Source of the DNA: Hericium rajendrae
Taxonomy: Eukaryota > Basidiomycota > Agaricomycetes > Russulales > Hericiaceae
DNA length: 64,000 nt
Direction: 5' to 3'
Assembly (NCBI GenBank): GCA_033439255.1
Contig: CM065880.1
Coordinates: forward strand, 1,054,001-1,118,000
Made by a program: the position numbers and the translations under genes
Part shown: one piece after another, positions 36,291 to 49,672 of the stretch
Layout of the letters: the number at the start of each line of letters is the position of its first letter
Position numbering within the stretch: position 1 is the stretch's first letter
The notes under the pieces: generated by a model
What the model saw: the letters and a program-made list of their open reading frames with translations, nothing else
What the model was told of the DNA's origin: nothing
Databases searched by the model: none

Positions 36291-36866
36291 CTACTTCGCC
36301 TCGAAGTGCCATGTGATGGGGAGAACGCCCGTATCTAAGGAGCCCAGCTGTTTGAACACCGCGGGCGACAAATCTGGTGGGCCAAGATGTGAGAATGCGG
36401 GGTTTAGAGCGAGCGCGATGGAAATATCGTACCGAGATCGTAATACCCGCATCCGGGGCAGCTGTCTCGGATCCAGCCTTTGGTAGTCTTGCCGTTGGCG
36501 GTATTCGTAATGGTGAGCCACTGAGCGAGATGTTAGCAGAGAGCATGCAGCAGTGGAGAGGACGGGCATACCTGATCACAGTTGCTGCCGCCGTTGTTGT
36601 CATAGAAAGACAAGGACATGGCGACGACAGGATCATTTTCATTGTCCGTGTGTCCACAGTTGCCGAGACCAGGTTGGAACCAGGTAGCCTGCGGGAATGC
36701 TCAGCATGAGGGTAAAGAATTTGACGACGAAGAGAACACATACTCTACCACTGTGAGTGATGCGTTTCTCCAGCTCCCCCGAAGCATTCTCGTTGGGTAT
36801 CGGCGCCGCAATGGTGGCACTGAGGAGGGAGAAGAGGGTAAAGAGCATGATGATGAAGTGATACAT
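36291..36866 (-). CDS. Secreted barwin/expansin-like (RlpA-like double-psi beta-barrel) protein
   Basis: A short secreted protein of about 125-130 residues. The signal peptide (MYHFIIMLFTLFSLLSATIAA) is followed by a short pro-region ending in ELEKR, a Kex2-type cleavage site. The single DPBB domain reads SGRATWFQPGLGNCG, DPVVAMSLSFYDNNGG, KGWIRDSCPGCGYYD and LDLSPAVFKQL. This fits fungal expansin-like/cerato-platanin-related proteins that bind or loosen polysaccharide; no C-terminal expansin domain is present. Exon 1 is 36744-36866 and exon 2 is 36572-36688, with GTATGT and GTATGC donors. The D of the SPCPGCGxxD-like motif is present (in YYDLDL). Confidence 0.88.
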
Positions 36867-39458
36867 TGTCGAGGATTGTAGAGGATTGTAGAGGACGAAT
36901 GGAGTAGGTGTATGTCGCGACGAATGATCTCGGAGAAATGGGAGACAATGTATCACAAGGGGCTGGAGGGCTGGGAGGGCAGTGAAGAACGGATGAGGGG
37001 CACCACTGGAGGAAAAACTGAGGGAGGAGCAGGCCTCATTAAATACCTGGGGAGCCTCCGGCCTTACATGATGTGTCCCTCACATGCATGGTGAGCGCAC
37101 GTCTCCAGAAGAAAGCGAAAATCTCAGGGCCGCAGTGTAAAGAAGGCCGCGGCGGATGAGGCAAATAGGGTGCTAGGTTACCGTTTCACGGCCATGCTCT
37201 CCATTCCGTGCATGCGTATCCGGGGTGGGTCTTTCATGGACCTGTTCCGGGATGCGAACAACCCCGCGAGCCCGTCGACAGCGGGGTAACAGGATGGTCC
37301 AGCAGGACGTCTTTCGTCCACAGGTTGCCCTGACCATGGGAATTACAACAAGGCTAGTAAAAGAAAAAGGGTGGGATTGACATCATGATGCAGGTGTTGC
37401 AAGGTGTCAGAGTCCGAAAGACGAATACAAGGATGTCATTGGATGTGCCCGAGGCACCAAGGCATCAAGGACCCCGCGGGTGTTGCACCGGAGGAGCACG
37501 TTTTCGCCGCAAGGAAACCTGCCGGTTATAATTTGTTAGCAGCCGGCGGTCATTCTGGTCTCTAATCCTCGTTATCCCCGTCGCACGCGCCCGGCAAAGT
37601 TGTACGCATTTGATATTGGACTTGCGGATGTCGTTGGCGAAGGCAACCTCGAGGGAAGCTGGCTCCGGTCGAGGAAACGCGTCTGCCAGACTGGCGTTTG
37701 CCGGCGGGGTCCCCCCGGTGATCCAGCTTGTTATCTAATCTCGGCGATGGCCGTTTCGCGACATGCAGCTGCCAGCGCTGGACTTGTCGTTAGATTCTCG
37801 TCTCCATCCAGCATTTCGCACCTCTTTGCAGGCTTAGCCGCAGAACTCACGTCCTTCTAAAGGCACGTCGTAATAGTGTCGATTCCATTGCCAGCAGGGC
37901 GCCTTCTTGCCAAGGATTATTTCCAGACTGACAACTGTGTTACTTAAGTCCACAGGCGGTGGTCGAATTAGCTTGGTGAGTTTGTTGACCAAGTACTTGG
38001 CAACTGCTGTACCGCCGGCGGACAATGCTACAAATGATTTCCAAAAATGGTTACGCATGCGCACGAGATGCTCCATGGCCCCTTTTTCCTTTTGTTCATT
38101 GGTTGCTCATGCTGGTAGGTTCGAGACCGCAGCTCCATGCGGCGATGACTCCTTCGGTCATCGGTATGTCTGCCAACGATACTTCTCTCGGGAGAAATTC
38201 GCCTTTGGAATCAGATACGCACTTTTGCGCGTACCCTCGGACTAGGTGAGGAATTTTCACATCGCGATTACAGTGGGCAACTTATGGTCGCAGCATGATG
38301 CGCGCTGTATCCTATGCAACGGATCCGATGTCAGATTCAGGATTGATACATACGTGATGTATCACTCATCCCTCGGAAAACCTGTGCGCCAGATCTGAAC
38401 AGTCTATCCTGCAACTGTCGACGGCTTGCTGTCAAGTGCACTTCGCAGCGACGTCAACTGCAATGGAACGGACTAGTTCTTTAGCACTTTGACATTGGGA
38501 TGTCATTTGCGAGCCACCACGGTATGCAGTCCTCTATACGTGCATCAATGTGCCCTGTATATATGCATCGTTGCCCCATGCTCCAGATTCCGAGACGTCA
38601 AAGTCGTTCTGGAACTTGGAACAAGGTTAGCATTCGTGTGTATTCGACAATCTTATAACTATTCTGGGTACAATCCACTGACTACCATCGACATCGCAGC
38701 TTCCCATGGAAGGCAAGCACGAAAAGCTTACTGGAGCTAGAGGCTAGAGCTGTGGCGAGCCTCGGCGCCGTGGGTACAGGCAGGTCATTCGTTCGGACCA
38801 ATGAACTTGAACCAGAGCTGTTTTGAAATATTTGCATTGGGACCGAGAGGTTCTGCGTGGTCCCGCTGTCCGTGTCTACCCAATCAATGAAAAGGTACGA
38901 GGGTTAGACGAAAGTAATCAGGAACTCGGCGCGCGCTTTCAGTTCCTCGACATCATGTGGTAGGCTTTGCGTTAAATTTTACATGCACCGTGTGTTACAC
39001 GTGGATTCGTTGCTCTAAGAAGTTCTGCGTCGTTGTCGTAAAACGAAGAGTAATTGATCATGTACATCCTGATGTAGTAAATATTCCTATTTTCTTTTCG
39101 GCACCGTCAAAGGACTCAAGGAAATCCGAAAGGAAGCGCGACTCCGAGAGTAAGAACGTCGACGTCCGGAGCATCCGCGCCGATGATGTAACGGAAGACG
39201 GAACGCCCTTCTGCGCTGCTCGCCGCGCCCCGCGGAGCCTTGCTTCAAGCTGTCTTGCTGCCATCATAACACGACGTAGATCACACGGCCACTGTTCTGA
39301 ACCAGACTCACTCCTTACGACACTCGTCTGGGGACCTTTCCGAAGCATCAACGGGTCATAGAACATCTTCAACTTGCCAAGCGTCCCGTTTCGGCCGCAG
39401 CTACACCAAAAGCCTTGACCACGTCGACGCTCAACCCGCGTTTGCCGGATCCCGAGAC
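36867..39458. other. 2.6-kb stretch without a recognisable gene
   Basis: The left 200 bp are probably the expansin-like promoter. Beyond that I see only short frames without domains (such as 37600-37860 and 37907-38245, both +). There are no terminal repeats, tRNA-like cloverleaf or low-complexity arrays. A perfect-looking short hairpin, GATACAT-ACGTG-ATGTATC, lies near 38345-38363. It may hold a rapidly evolving gene or a non-coding transcript. Confidence 0.45.
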
Positions 39459-42400
39459 ATGGATGGAGTGCAATCTCCAAATGCCAGAAGTTATGGCGAG
39501 AGTCTACCGGTAATGGCCCCGTGGGTAGATGATCGCCGATTTCTGACTGACGCCGCGTCCAGGATCAAGTCGACCGTGTAGCCAGTCTTTCAGACGCCCA
39601 TCTTGATCTTTTCGGTGATGTGAGCTTGCTTTCGTGAAATCTTCGTGCTTGCCATGTCCGCTGAGCCTTGTGAATGAAGATTCGTGAAATATATCGTGAC
39701 CTTTCGATGCTGGAACGCGAGTTTGCCGGAAAGCTGCAGCTGCTAGCCAAAAAGGCCGCAGAGAAGAAGACCAAGAAGATGGGCACCGCGGTATTCGGAG
39801 AGGGCCCTGCGCAGACTTGGAGTGAAGAAAGCTTGACGCAAAGGTTGTTTGCGTGTTATGTCTGCGCCGAGACTCAACTGACGCTTTTCAGCACTCTCAA
39901 TAACGCATACGCCAAGATCATCGGCTTTTTAGTCAACGCGTCGCAAGATCACAACAATGTTGCAGATGCCATCAATAACCAAGTCGTAGATCCCGTCAAA
40001 GCCTTGGAGCGGAAGGCTGAGGACAACATCAAGAAGGTACGCTTGTTTCTTTCCGCGCATCCCGCACTGCCGAGATGATGAGATACATGAACTAGGAGAA
40101 GCAGTTCTATCAGAAGCTCCTGTCGGAAAGAGACAGGGTATACAACGATCGCACTAAGGTACCTCATATGCTTCTTATGGTCCAGCTCCCGTTAAGCCGC
40201 TTTCCAGGCCAAGCAGAAGGTATTTCGTGTCAATCTCCAATTACGTCCACCAAATGACTTCGTGTCCAGTATGACGAAGAATGCGTTGAAGTCGGGATCC
40301 ACCGTCAGAAGCAGGCAAGCATCCAGCTCTCTGCTTGTCGCTGTGTCTGACGAGATAACAGGAAAGAGCACACGACGACAGACATGCAGATCGCGTGGCT
40401 AAGCAGTACGAGCAGCAGGTGACGGACATGTTAAATGCAAAGAAGTAGGTCATTTACATCCCTATAGACCTATGTTGATGTGTTTTGCTGTGCTTAGTGT
40501 CTATCTCCTCTCTACGGTTGTGGCCAACAAGACGAAGACTAGGTTCTACACGGAAGATCTGCCCCGGCTCGAAGATGTAAGTCACCCTCCATATTTCGAG
40601 ACAGCGTCCTAACATGCTGTTAAATTGGATCTACAGCAATATCGTAAGCACTTTATTGCATCTTATCCAGCATAATTTGCTGATCATACCGTAGAGCATC
40701 TGCAAGTCCATCTACTGACTAAATTCGTCAGCATCATACACCATGCCCAGGCACTCTTTATCACCCATTACGACACTCTGAAGAGCCGTGTCGTCATCGT
40801 CGATGACGCGTTAAACGACGTAGATCCAGGCAAGGATCAGGAACTGTTCATGGAGTATAATATTCGCCCATTCACTGCGATTAGTGACTGGGTATTCGAG
40901 CCATGTGCAAGTCACTATGATACCGTCGGTCTATTCTCCAATTTTTCTTATTGTCCGCTGATTTTGATGTGTAGGATGAAATTAGTCTAGAACCTGGACC
41001 CAAGATCTTCCTGCAGAACAGACTTGCCAGGTCCCGAGCGAAGAGGCAAGAGCTCGAACATTTGCTTGCAGATAAGAGTGAGCATACAGCCGGAACAATA
41101 AGGAGGGGTGTGCTTAATACTTCTTTGTCTCTCGATCGTCAGGCAAGGAAGCCGACAAGCTGTTAGCAATCGTCACAGCTTATAGGAGCAATCAGTCTCT
41201 TGGAAATGCTGATGAAGTCCTCGAGGTGAGGTTTAAAGTACCGAAACGGATGTGTTAGTACTGAAGAGTCCATGACGCTACACTGCAGAATTTCCTGCAG
41301 GCATCTCATCAAACTATGTCCTATCAGATGACGAAGACTTGTCTTGATGCAGAGATCGAAATTCTCGAGTCGAATCTTGGAGGGGACGAAGGAGGTCAGA
41401 ACCCGCATGCATTCAAGAGCTCTTCTTTCACTATTCCCACTGAATGTGGATACTGTCGTGTACGTATGACATGCTGTGCACGGGTCCACATCGCTGACAC
41501 CATTAAAAGACGTCCATCTGGGGCTTAAGCAAGCAGGGCAAGACATGCAAGGCATGTGGTCTATCGGTCCACTCCAAATGTGAATTGAAGGTATGCTTAT
41601 ATAAGTGATCAGCAAGATGTCCCATTAACGTTTCCATGCCTAGGTACCGGCCGACTGCACGGGCAACCGGGCATCTCGGCACAGGCAGTCGGAATCTCTA
41701 TCCTCTGTATCACGACTCTCATCAATCAGCCGTCTGTCTCGAAGCACTTCGAATGGTAGTATCCATAGTTTCACCTGGGATTCTCATGCTAATACTTTCG
41801 CAGCGTCGTCACTCCAGACCCCTACACCCAGCCCATCACCTCTGCAATCTGAGATCCAGGCGCAACCCCAGGAACATTATCCCACTGCGCGTGTAATCTT
41901 CGATTTCACCCCGACATCGCCGTTTGAACTAGCCGTTGAAGGTGAGCACGCGTCCATGCAGCTCCGATCTCTCTGGATTGATTGACACTGGGAGCGATTG
42001 ACACAGAGGGCACCGTCGTGCATGTAATCGAAGAAGACGATGGCTCAGGCTGGGTGAAGGTCTCGGATGATTCGGGCGGAAAAGGCCTCGTTCCTGCTTC
42101 CTACGTCCAGACGACGGATGCGAGTGCTCCACCGTCTCGAGCGCCTGTCCCGATGCTTGAGCAGGCGTCAACACAGCGAGGTAAGCACGTTTCGCTATGA
42201 AACGCATCTAAATGCCAAATTCGTACGTTGTACGTTGCAGTCCGAGGGTTGTATGACTACCAAGCGCAGGGTCCTGATGAACTTGATGTCCGTGAAGGGG
42301 ATATCATCGAGTTGACAGACGGCGGTCGAAGTTATGCTGAGGGATGGTGGGAAGGTAAGCTATATGCATGGGCACCCACGTAGGAATGCATTCTCATCGC

Positions 42401-42529
42401 TCGTGATCTGTAGGCGTCGATCCGAGAGGGAAGAAAGGCATCTTCCCGAGCAATTATGTAAGTTTTCGACATTCTGCCGAATATATGTCCTTGGATGGGC
42501 TAACTTCAAAAAAGGTCGAGGATATGTGA
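39459..42529 (+). CDS. BZZ1: Bzz1-type F-BAR, C1 and double-SH3 actin-patch protein
   Basis: Bzz1 binds Las17/WASP and membranes at endocytic actin patches. The start MDGVQSPNARSYGESLP splices at 39510 to DQVDRVASLSDAHLDLFGD, then IREIYRDLSMLEREFAGKL, giving a canonical FCH/F-BAR opening; further F-BAR helices extend to about 41300 (NNQVVDPVKALERKAEDNIK, NVYLLSTVVANKTKTRFY). A C1 zinc-binding module follows (HAFKSSSFTIPTECGYC, LSKQGKTCKACGLSVHSKC), then two SH3 domains (ARVIFDFTPTSPFELAVEEG ... GGKGLVPASYV and RGLYDYQAQGPDELDVREGD ... GKKGIFPSNYV). The last residues, VEDM, are in a separate tiny exon ending at 42529. At least fourteen short introns are present and the frame is clean. The C1 between F-BAR and SH3 matches fungal Bzz1. 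Confidence 0.92.
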
Positions 42530-45500
42530 GCGGGTTCTACATATACGGACTGTGATCATGATGATCCTTTGTTCTGACCGCAATATACCTTTCTCTCATG
42601 TTCCATGTCGAATTTTGACCTGGGAGATATGATCTCCTCGGAGTTGTCTCGAGGCGTGTCCCGTTCCCTGCGTCCGATTCCTATTTGATCTTTCTTCGCT
42701 GCGTCGCCCAATGCCGAGCTGCTGTGGACTTGTGTCGCTGAGTATTTTCTGCATGGACGCATATGTGCGCACGTATCTACGGACTTGGTATCAGTATGAG
42801 AACGTCTTATTTGGTGGTTGAGCTATAACCTTCGTCGACGAATGTCTCTTCCCGTCGCTACACAATTTTGAGTACCATGAACGTCGACCAAGGCATGACC
42901 CTAACTCACATCCGTCTCGAAACCCGACTCCGAAGTAGCCGGAAGCGCTGATGAACGCCGTAACTGTTATCCTTAGATTGCCGCTCCCGACTCCGGTTAC
43001 TTCATGGAGCTCTCTTTCAATGCGGCCCAAATCGCGGCAACTACTTCTGAATGTCGAGCGATGAGTAGCCGAGCACGTTTCTTCCTGTGCTCAAATGCCT
43101 TCTAATTCAGCACCACCAGGGCCTACAATGGGCTCGAATGTATTCCACCGACAGATTTCCGTGGCTTGGAACGGCCTTCCTAATGCTTCCGCAGCGCCCA
43201 AGACACGTACGCAAAACCTAAAATCCAGGTCACAAGGCCTATCTAGAATCACCGGCATGTTCGCCGACGCAAAATAGTCTCATGGAGACGCCGAGAGATA
43301 GACATGATATCGTAGGAGCCGAGTAAGAGCTTTTCACGCTCAGCAGCAACTGGTCAATCAAGCCGCCTTGGGCCAAAACATGGCCTCGAGGTAGGGCACT
43401 CGACCCGAGAAGGCCTGTCCGGGCTTTAGACAGGCACAGGAGCTCTTCCACTCCGGTAACTGATCGAGTCAGCCGCTCGCGAACGGTGAATTTGTCCGTT
43501 ATCTGGCTGGTCGCCGGGTCGGCAAACAAGCGGTAAATTGAAGAGAGAAACTGACCGGACTTGGATCTGAATTCCATGTTGACATACAGACTTCGTCTGC
43601 ACCACCTGGCAGGTGGGTAATTCGACAGTGTTTGTGCTCCAATACTTGTAGGTCACTCTGTTTCTGCAGTTCTATTGGAATCTGGCTGGTGTGAACCCAC
43701 GACACTGGGAGTTACCTTGTGGCTACCGTTACATTCGTCGACGATCTGTTAATCCGGCAGGTCGCTAACTCCCTTCGACGCGACTAGCCGGCGGGTGCTG
43801 GAACAATAGCGGACGACTGTGTGGTCCTGCCTCAAAGTTTGCTCGGCTAGCGATGGTACCAGAGGGGGTGTTCGGGTGTGGAGCAATATGTAGCTCAGCA
43901 GGTCCGCTGAAACTCAGAAAATAGATAAACAGATGCTGCAAGGAACATTTCGTGGATCTCGAAGAGAAAAATCACCACCGAAGGAGACTTTGATCATGAT
44001 GCCATGATTGATCGAACATGAGGTGGGAGGAAAAACGAAGCAAGGCCCGCGGCTGCTTACGATGCTTGTGAGCGCGCAGAAATTCTATAAAAGTTTCACG
44101 GTCCAAAGAACGATGTGCTATCACCTCTTCGCCTCCCCCATCAACTCTTTTGCTCTTCCTCTTCGACTGCCGTTGCTCACGAACTCCGTCGTGGACAAGG
44201 GCATGTCATGTACCCCCATGCATTACGCGCTGCCTTCGGGTTTGTTTGCTACATCAGCCAACCGCAGCATCAGCGAGAGGCTCTGCTCGCAGGAACCAGC
44301 GATCACGGCGAGCAGAACGAGCGAGCGGAGGTATCTAGTCTGCAGCACCAGGGCTGCACAAACCTGGTCTCTCCCGGACATCTTCGCGGCAGGTCCATCG
44401 CAGACTACTGTATTTCTTTCTACGCGCCGTCGCCGCGAAACGAGACTGTACTCTTGCGATGGATGACTGCGACGACGCTTCCGCGGACCGGCGGGGCGTG
44501 CGCTCGCGCTGCGAGATCATTGTCTTGCCCATCACCGCATGGAAATCTCGCCTCGTGCATGTCCTTGGCATCTGCGGCGTCGTGGAGAAGAGAAACGTCC
44601 CGTTGTGACGGCTTTTTTATCTGCGATGCCATGTGCCATGTATTGACCAGAAAATAAATGTGCATGAGTTCTTACCACGTCCAATAGGAATGGCCAATAA
44701 CAGTTGTGCGCGTATGCTTGTTCATGGCCCCACGATATCAATGCATGCCGAGCAATATACTAACGGCATGGGCGCGTGCAGCAAGAAGCTTGCCAGTGTC
44801 AGCAAGAACCTCCAATGCGTCATGAGAGTTGCTTGCTCGGTTGCTGCTCAGAGCGTCTGGGCCGACGTACCGGCATTCTACAGTCTCGGCTGCAGACCTC
44901 TACTTATCTGCAGGCCGCGGCGTCCTGTGCACGTGGGCCAAGAAGCTGTGCACGCAGGCCAAGAAGCTGTACCCCGGCGATCGTGAAGGTCGTGCGGTGA
45001 TGCAGGCGTTGGGCGTCAGGGTAGCGCAGCAGTACGAGATCAGGCATGTTCATGAAAATGAAAAGTAGCCGCTGGACGAATCAGAAATCAATAGTACGCA
45101 TATGGAGTTTGGAAAGACATACCAGCTATGTACAGACTGCGTCCTATACATGCGGAAAGAAGCTGTTTTGCGGCGTCGTGCATTGCTTCCATGATCATGC
45201 GCCTGCGCCGTTCATGCTGCCGTCGCCTCCTGCTACTGGCACAAGGGAATGGGCGTGTCGGCACCAGGGCCGGTAGAACTCGCAATAGCGACACAAGACC
45301 ACGCCTTCTGGTCTCTTCAAATATCGGCCGAGCGTTGCAAAGTGGAGTGTCAAAAGAGCGCTGAAACGTGGCCGCGAAGGGACACAGCAAGACGCACCTC
45401 AAGCTGCGAGAATCGCGCAGGACAGAACCGGCACCAGAGCGGTACAGAGAAAAGCTGACATTGATGCAGTAGAATACAGACCCGATCCGACGCACAAGCC

Positions 45501-45618
45501 GCCGGCGTAAAGTAAGCGAATAAACAGCAATGAAAGGCATTGATACACGGAGGAAGGTACACTGAACGCCCCGACTCGGAAAGCAATACCTGAAAGCAAG
45601 AAACCCACCCGACGCGCG
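42530..45618. other. 3.1-kb stretch without a recognised gene; weak candidate frames at 44115-45068
   Basis: Most of this is non-coding in appearance. From 44115 a frame of 180 codons (MLSPLRLPHQLFCSSSSTAV ... AMCHVLTRK, ending 44657) is open, and from about 44829 another short frame ends ALGVRVAQQYEIRHVHENEK at 45068, with a 21-bp tandem repeat encoding AKKLCTQ/AKKLYPG at 44935-44975. I recognise neither. They might be exons of one small lineage-specific gene, but no convincing splice joins them. Confidence 0.35.
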
Positions 45619-46857
45619 CTATCGTCCCGCGCTGACGCTGACGCCGACGCCGATCGCGGTGCGGATGAACGCGCCGTTCGCGCCCATCGGGCCAAACGCC
45701 GCGCCCGGGGGCAGCGGCGCGGGCAGCCCGGGCGTCGGCAGCGCCATCGCGAGCTGCGCGCCGCCGCGGTCCTCGCGCTCCGCGATCGTCGCGCCGCCGC
45801 GCCCGGGGTCGGGCAGCCCGTTCGCCTGCGAGAACGTCTCGCCGAGCCCGTAGAGCTTGCCGTTGTACTCCGCGTCGTCGATATGGTCGTGGAAGTAGAT
45901 CTCGCGCATCTTGAAGAACGTGCTCGCGGTCAGCAGCGAATCGGAGCCGGCCTGGTGCGACGAGCCGATGCGCATCACCTGCGGGGGGTCAGCGTTGGGC
46001 GGCGCGGATGGGCAGTGGACGCGTACGCACCCCGAGGTCGTCGGCGACGTCCTGCAGGCCGCCCTTGAGCATTTTGCAGGTGCGCATCATGGTCTTGATG
46101 TCGTAGCTTTTTGGAAACCAGGTATGCAGGCTCTCGAAGAACGCGCTCTCCGTCGTCGGTAGTGAGAGTGCAGTCAAAAGTTTGAGAAAATATCCAAAAT
46201 CGTAGCCGCTGTTCACACTCGTCAGCCCTCGTCCAACGGAACATCGAACGCAAAGAACGCCACCTGCGCACCTGTGAAACGAGATCCATTTCGCGTCCTC
46301 ATTGAGCACCAGCCCCGACGTGATCATCAGCTCTGCAAAGTCATTCGGCGCAATTCCAATCTCCTCGTGCCGCTGAAAATCGATCCCCGATTTCTGCAGG
46401 AGCTCGATGCTCTCTGGCGCGTACATGTCGTCGCTGCAACATGATTACGTCAGCCATGCTCATCGACAATCCACCGTCGGCGTGGTACACGCACTTGATA
46501 CTGAAGTGGAAGTTGAATTGCCAAGTGGAAATGTCCTGTGGGTAGTTTCCTTCCTCGTCTGCAAATGTGAGCCCGACCTGGATGATCTTGAGCAGGTCGA
46601 CGTTGCACCGCATCGTCTGGTAGTGGTAGTCCGACGAGGTCTTGAACGCGCCTATCGGCCGCGCCACGACCCCAGGAAACTCCGTGTCCTGCAGGACACA
46701 AGGCGCATGCGTGTAAGCCAAATCAGGTGTGCAGACGGCGCGGCAGGCGCACCATTGCAACATATGGGTACTTTTCGATGACGTCCCGGATATTCCGCAT
46801 CTCCACATCGAGGTTGGGCGCCCACACTTCTCTTATGGGCCCGCCGGACCCAGACAT
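45619..46857 (-). CDS. POP2: CCR4-NOT deadenylase subunit POP2/CAF1
   Basis: This is the DEDD-type 3'-5' exonuclease of the CCR4-NOT complex, which shortens mRNA poly(A) tails in the cytosol. The start is MSGSGGPIREVWAPNLDVEM. Exo I reads VAMDTEFPG (D36, E38). Downstream motifs are LKIIQVGLTFADEEG, exo II FHSGYDFGYFLKLL (split by an intron after the His-Ser) and exo III GSSHQAGSDSLLT, with the H and final D present. LKGGLQDVADDLGV is the usual linker. A Gly/Pro/Ala-rich tail of about 70 residues ends SVSAGR. Five short introns are needed and the frame is clean. The length, about 330 residues, is normal for fungal CAF1. Confidence 0.95.
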
Positions 46858-49672
46858 TTTCGCCAGTGCACCACGCGATTAGAGGGAGCAGGAGGCAAGG
46901 CGGCAGTGGCGACGCGCAGGGCAGATGGCGGGCGTATGCAATATTCAATCGAGACGCGCGCTCGGGCGGTGTTTGGTGCTGTGTCGCGACGCTCGCGGCC
47001 TTCGCGCCACTTCGACGACCTGCCTAATCCGGATGCGGGGTAGCCGCCGGCCGCCTCGCGTCCCCCGCCCTCTGCCTTGCAGCCGCTCGCAGCAAACTCA
47101 GCATGCAGCCCGAATTTCAGTCTCGAGGCGCGAAGACGGCCACGCCACGTGCGCTGTCTAATGTGTATTCTATTGGCCGCAGATCACCGCTCGAATGTAC
47201 ACATATGGGCGCGAGGTCCGCAACGTGGATCACGGTTTGCCGTCACGGAGGACAGAATAATCTGATTCGACAGTTGTCGAGTCGCTTGTGCAGCAGCAGG
47301 CGGACGCAAGGTCGACGCCGTGCCCCTGTGACCTGACACGGGAGCTGGGAAACAAGGGCTGGAAGGCGAAGGCGAAGTTTGGGCCTGCGTGCTGGAGGGT
47401 GAGCGTAAAGTCGCTGCCGGCGAAGATCAATTCAAGTACTCAAACGACATGGGACACGATGTAGATGCCAATTTCAATACATGCGTCTAGAAAGCATACA
47501 CATCACACTACCCCTACTCAGCTGAAAATTCCGCGGCTGGCAGATCGCCGTCTCCTGCGACGATCGACCAGCTCGGCAAGCAAATGGTGTGGGTCTCGAG
47601 GCCACGGGAAGACGTAACGGTCGTCCATCCGAGGAGATTGTGCGTATATATGGGGAAGGTATACCGCGAGAGAACAGTCGAAACCGCCCATGACATGGGA
47701 CGGTGCGTAGCAAACGCGTAAAATGACCGCTCTTCAACGCCTAACGCGTCCGCAGATATCCCATTGCACGAGCGCCGCCGGTACGCGTCGCATCGGCCGT
47801 GAGGCTGTCAGACAAGCTTTGCTCCATGCCAGACGCTGCGCGGGAGGGGGGACGAGGAGGGCGCCATGCAGAGCGGTGGGAAGTCTGCTGTGGTGCGGTG
47901 ATAATGCCGGGCGGCCTGCACTAACCAACGATGCAATCGCCTTAGAAAATCGACCCACTAGACTCCGGTGTCTCAGGATTTGGCAGGATAACCCAGAAGC
48001 GTCAGATACGCATGCGCGAAATTATCCGGGTTTGAATGGTCGGAATGAAGGAGGAGCAGCTGAGCTTGGCTTCTGATAGCGCTCTGCGATGGGCGTTGCT
48101 GCGGTCCTGACAGCGTCGTAGTCGTCATCATGCATCCGGCTGGGTCGTTAATAGCCTATCGTATGGACCATGTGTAGGGACGACAGCGTTTGCGAGCGTA
48201 GAATGAACGCAATTGCAAAACGTTGAAGGCAGAAACCCTCGGATGCAGACGAATTGAGCGAAAGATACACGCGGTTTCGGAGCAGAAAGATGCCGCTGTT
48301 CCATAGAAAGACAGGGTGGCGCCAGAAAGGCCACAGAAGAGAAGACATTGGTCCGCTTGCGATCGAGGGAGCTAGAATATGGGTAGCTGCGTAAAGATAC
48401 CCAGATCCAAGATCCGGACATCTGGTGACGCGACAATAAACAAACAAGTCATCAACTTCCCGAAAAATGCACATTTAACAGAGGACTAGAACTCGACGGC
48501 CCTGGATACGCGTATCATACATGAAGGATCAGGAATGATTTTCGCCTGTGTGCGTGTTTCAGTTCGCTGGAGAATAAAGGTGGAACACTGAGGAGACACT
48601 AACCAGATTGAAGGGCTGACGTACAGGTACCGTCGCCCTGGGCCTCTGTGTATATCCCATGGAAGACTTCCTCGGTCGGAAAGAAGACAATATATAGACT
48701 CGTGAGTAAGGAAACCTGGGTGGAATCTGCAGGTGGGCTATCGATGCAGGCTAGGGTGCGTAGAAACGCGATCGCGACGATAAACGTACCGCGTTACCAT
48801 GAGGCGTTCATTTCCGGCACGAACTGGGGCAGAAAGGACGCAGATGGACATAGGGCAGCAGATGCCCGAATACGATTGGGGCACTCGAGCGACGCGTCTG
48901 GCCCTGCGGCTATGACGATTTGCGGGCAAAGTGTCTGGCCTTGAAGATTAATGAGCGAGCAGGAGCAGGCACTGACGAGGGCGGGGATCGGAAACAGTAG
49001 GGACTTGGTCAGCGGAGGAATTGTGGGCTGTTCCGGGAGCTCTGGATAGATCCTCGGATCGTGCGCTTACGCGCAAGTCATGGGAGATTCCAAGCAGAAC
49101 GTTTGTTCTGATGGGATTTCCGAGTGCGTGCAGAGGCGAGCAACAGGGTGTTGGCTGCGGCCGAACGGAGGCCTCGTGTGCGCGGGTGGGAAGCAGACAC
49201 GCCGAGGGCTCGCTTCCCGCGTGTTTGGGATGGGCGGTGGCGAGAGGAAGCTCCGAGTTGCAGTTGATATCGACCGAGAAGGCAATGGGGCAGCTAGAGC
49301 TGGGGGCTTCGACGGCAACAGGCAGTGTCGCGTGAGGAACCCCTGGAAGCGACAGTAGGCCCCGCCCTGGGTGGCGCGCAGCGGAGAAACGAAATGACAG
49401 AAATAATGGGAACAGGAACGCGTGGGCAGGAAAGGAAGAGAGACTAGGCCAGAGAGGGAGGAGGCGAGGGCGCGGAGACGGGGACGGAGACGCCGGCGCG
49501 GGTTGCCGGAAGGACAATAAAATACAAGGGCTCGCCGGGGAGCGGCCGAAGGACCAGCCACGGTGCTGCCTCCGTCAAGTCCTCGCCCATCTCCATTTCT
49601 CTTGGGTTTTTCTCCTCTCTTCTTCTTCTTAAGGCCAGCGCGAACGCTGCGGATGTTTGCTTTCGCGTCCCA
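46858..49672. other. 2.8-kb stretch without a recognisable gene
   Basis: No frame here carries a known domain. The long open frames at 48948-49517 and 49067-49708 (both -) are the complement of a C/T-rich, GC-rich leader before the CENP-B-type gene and look like chance. The last 250 bp are strongly pyrimidine-rich on the + strand (CTCCTCTC..CTTCTTCTT), typical of a basidiomycete core promoter or 5' UTR. Confidence 0.45.

Noticed and set aside
38095-38160. tRNA gene suggested by GGTTCGAGACC near 38117
   Set aside because: No matching acceptor stem, A box or anticodon arm is found at the right spacing.
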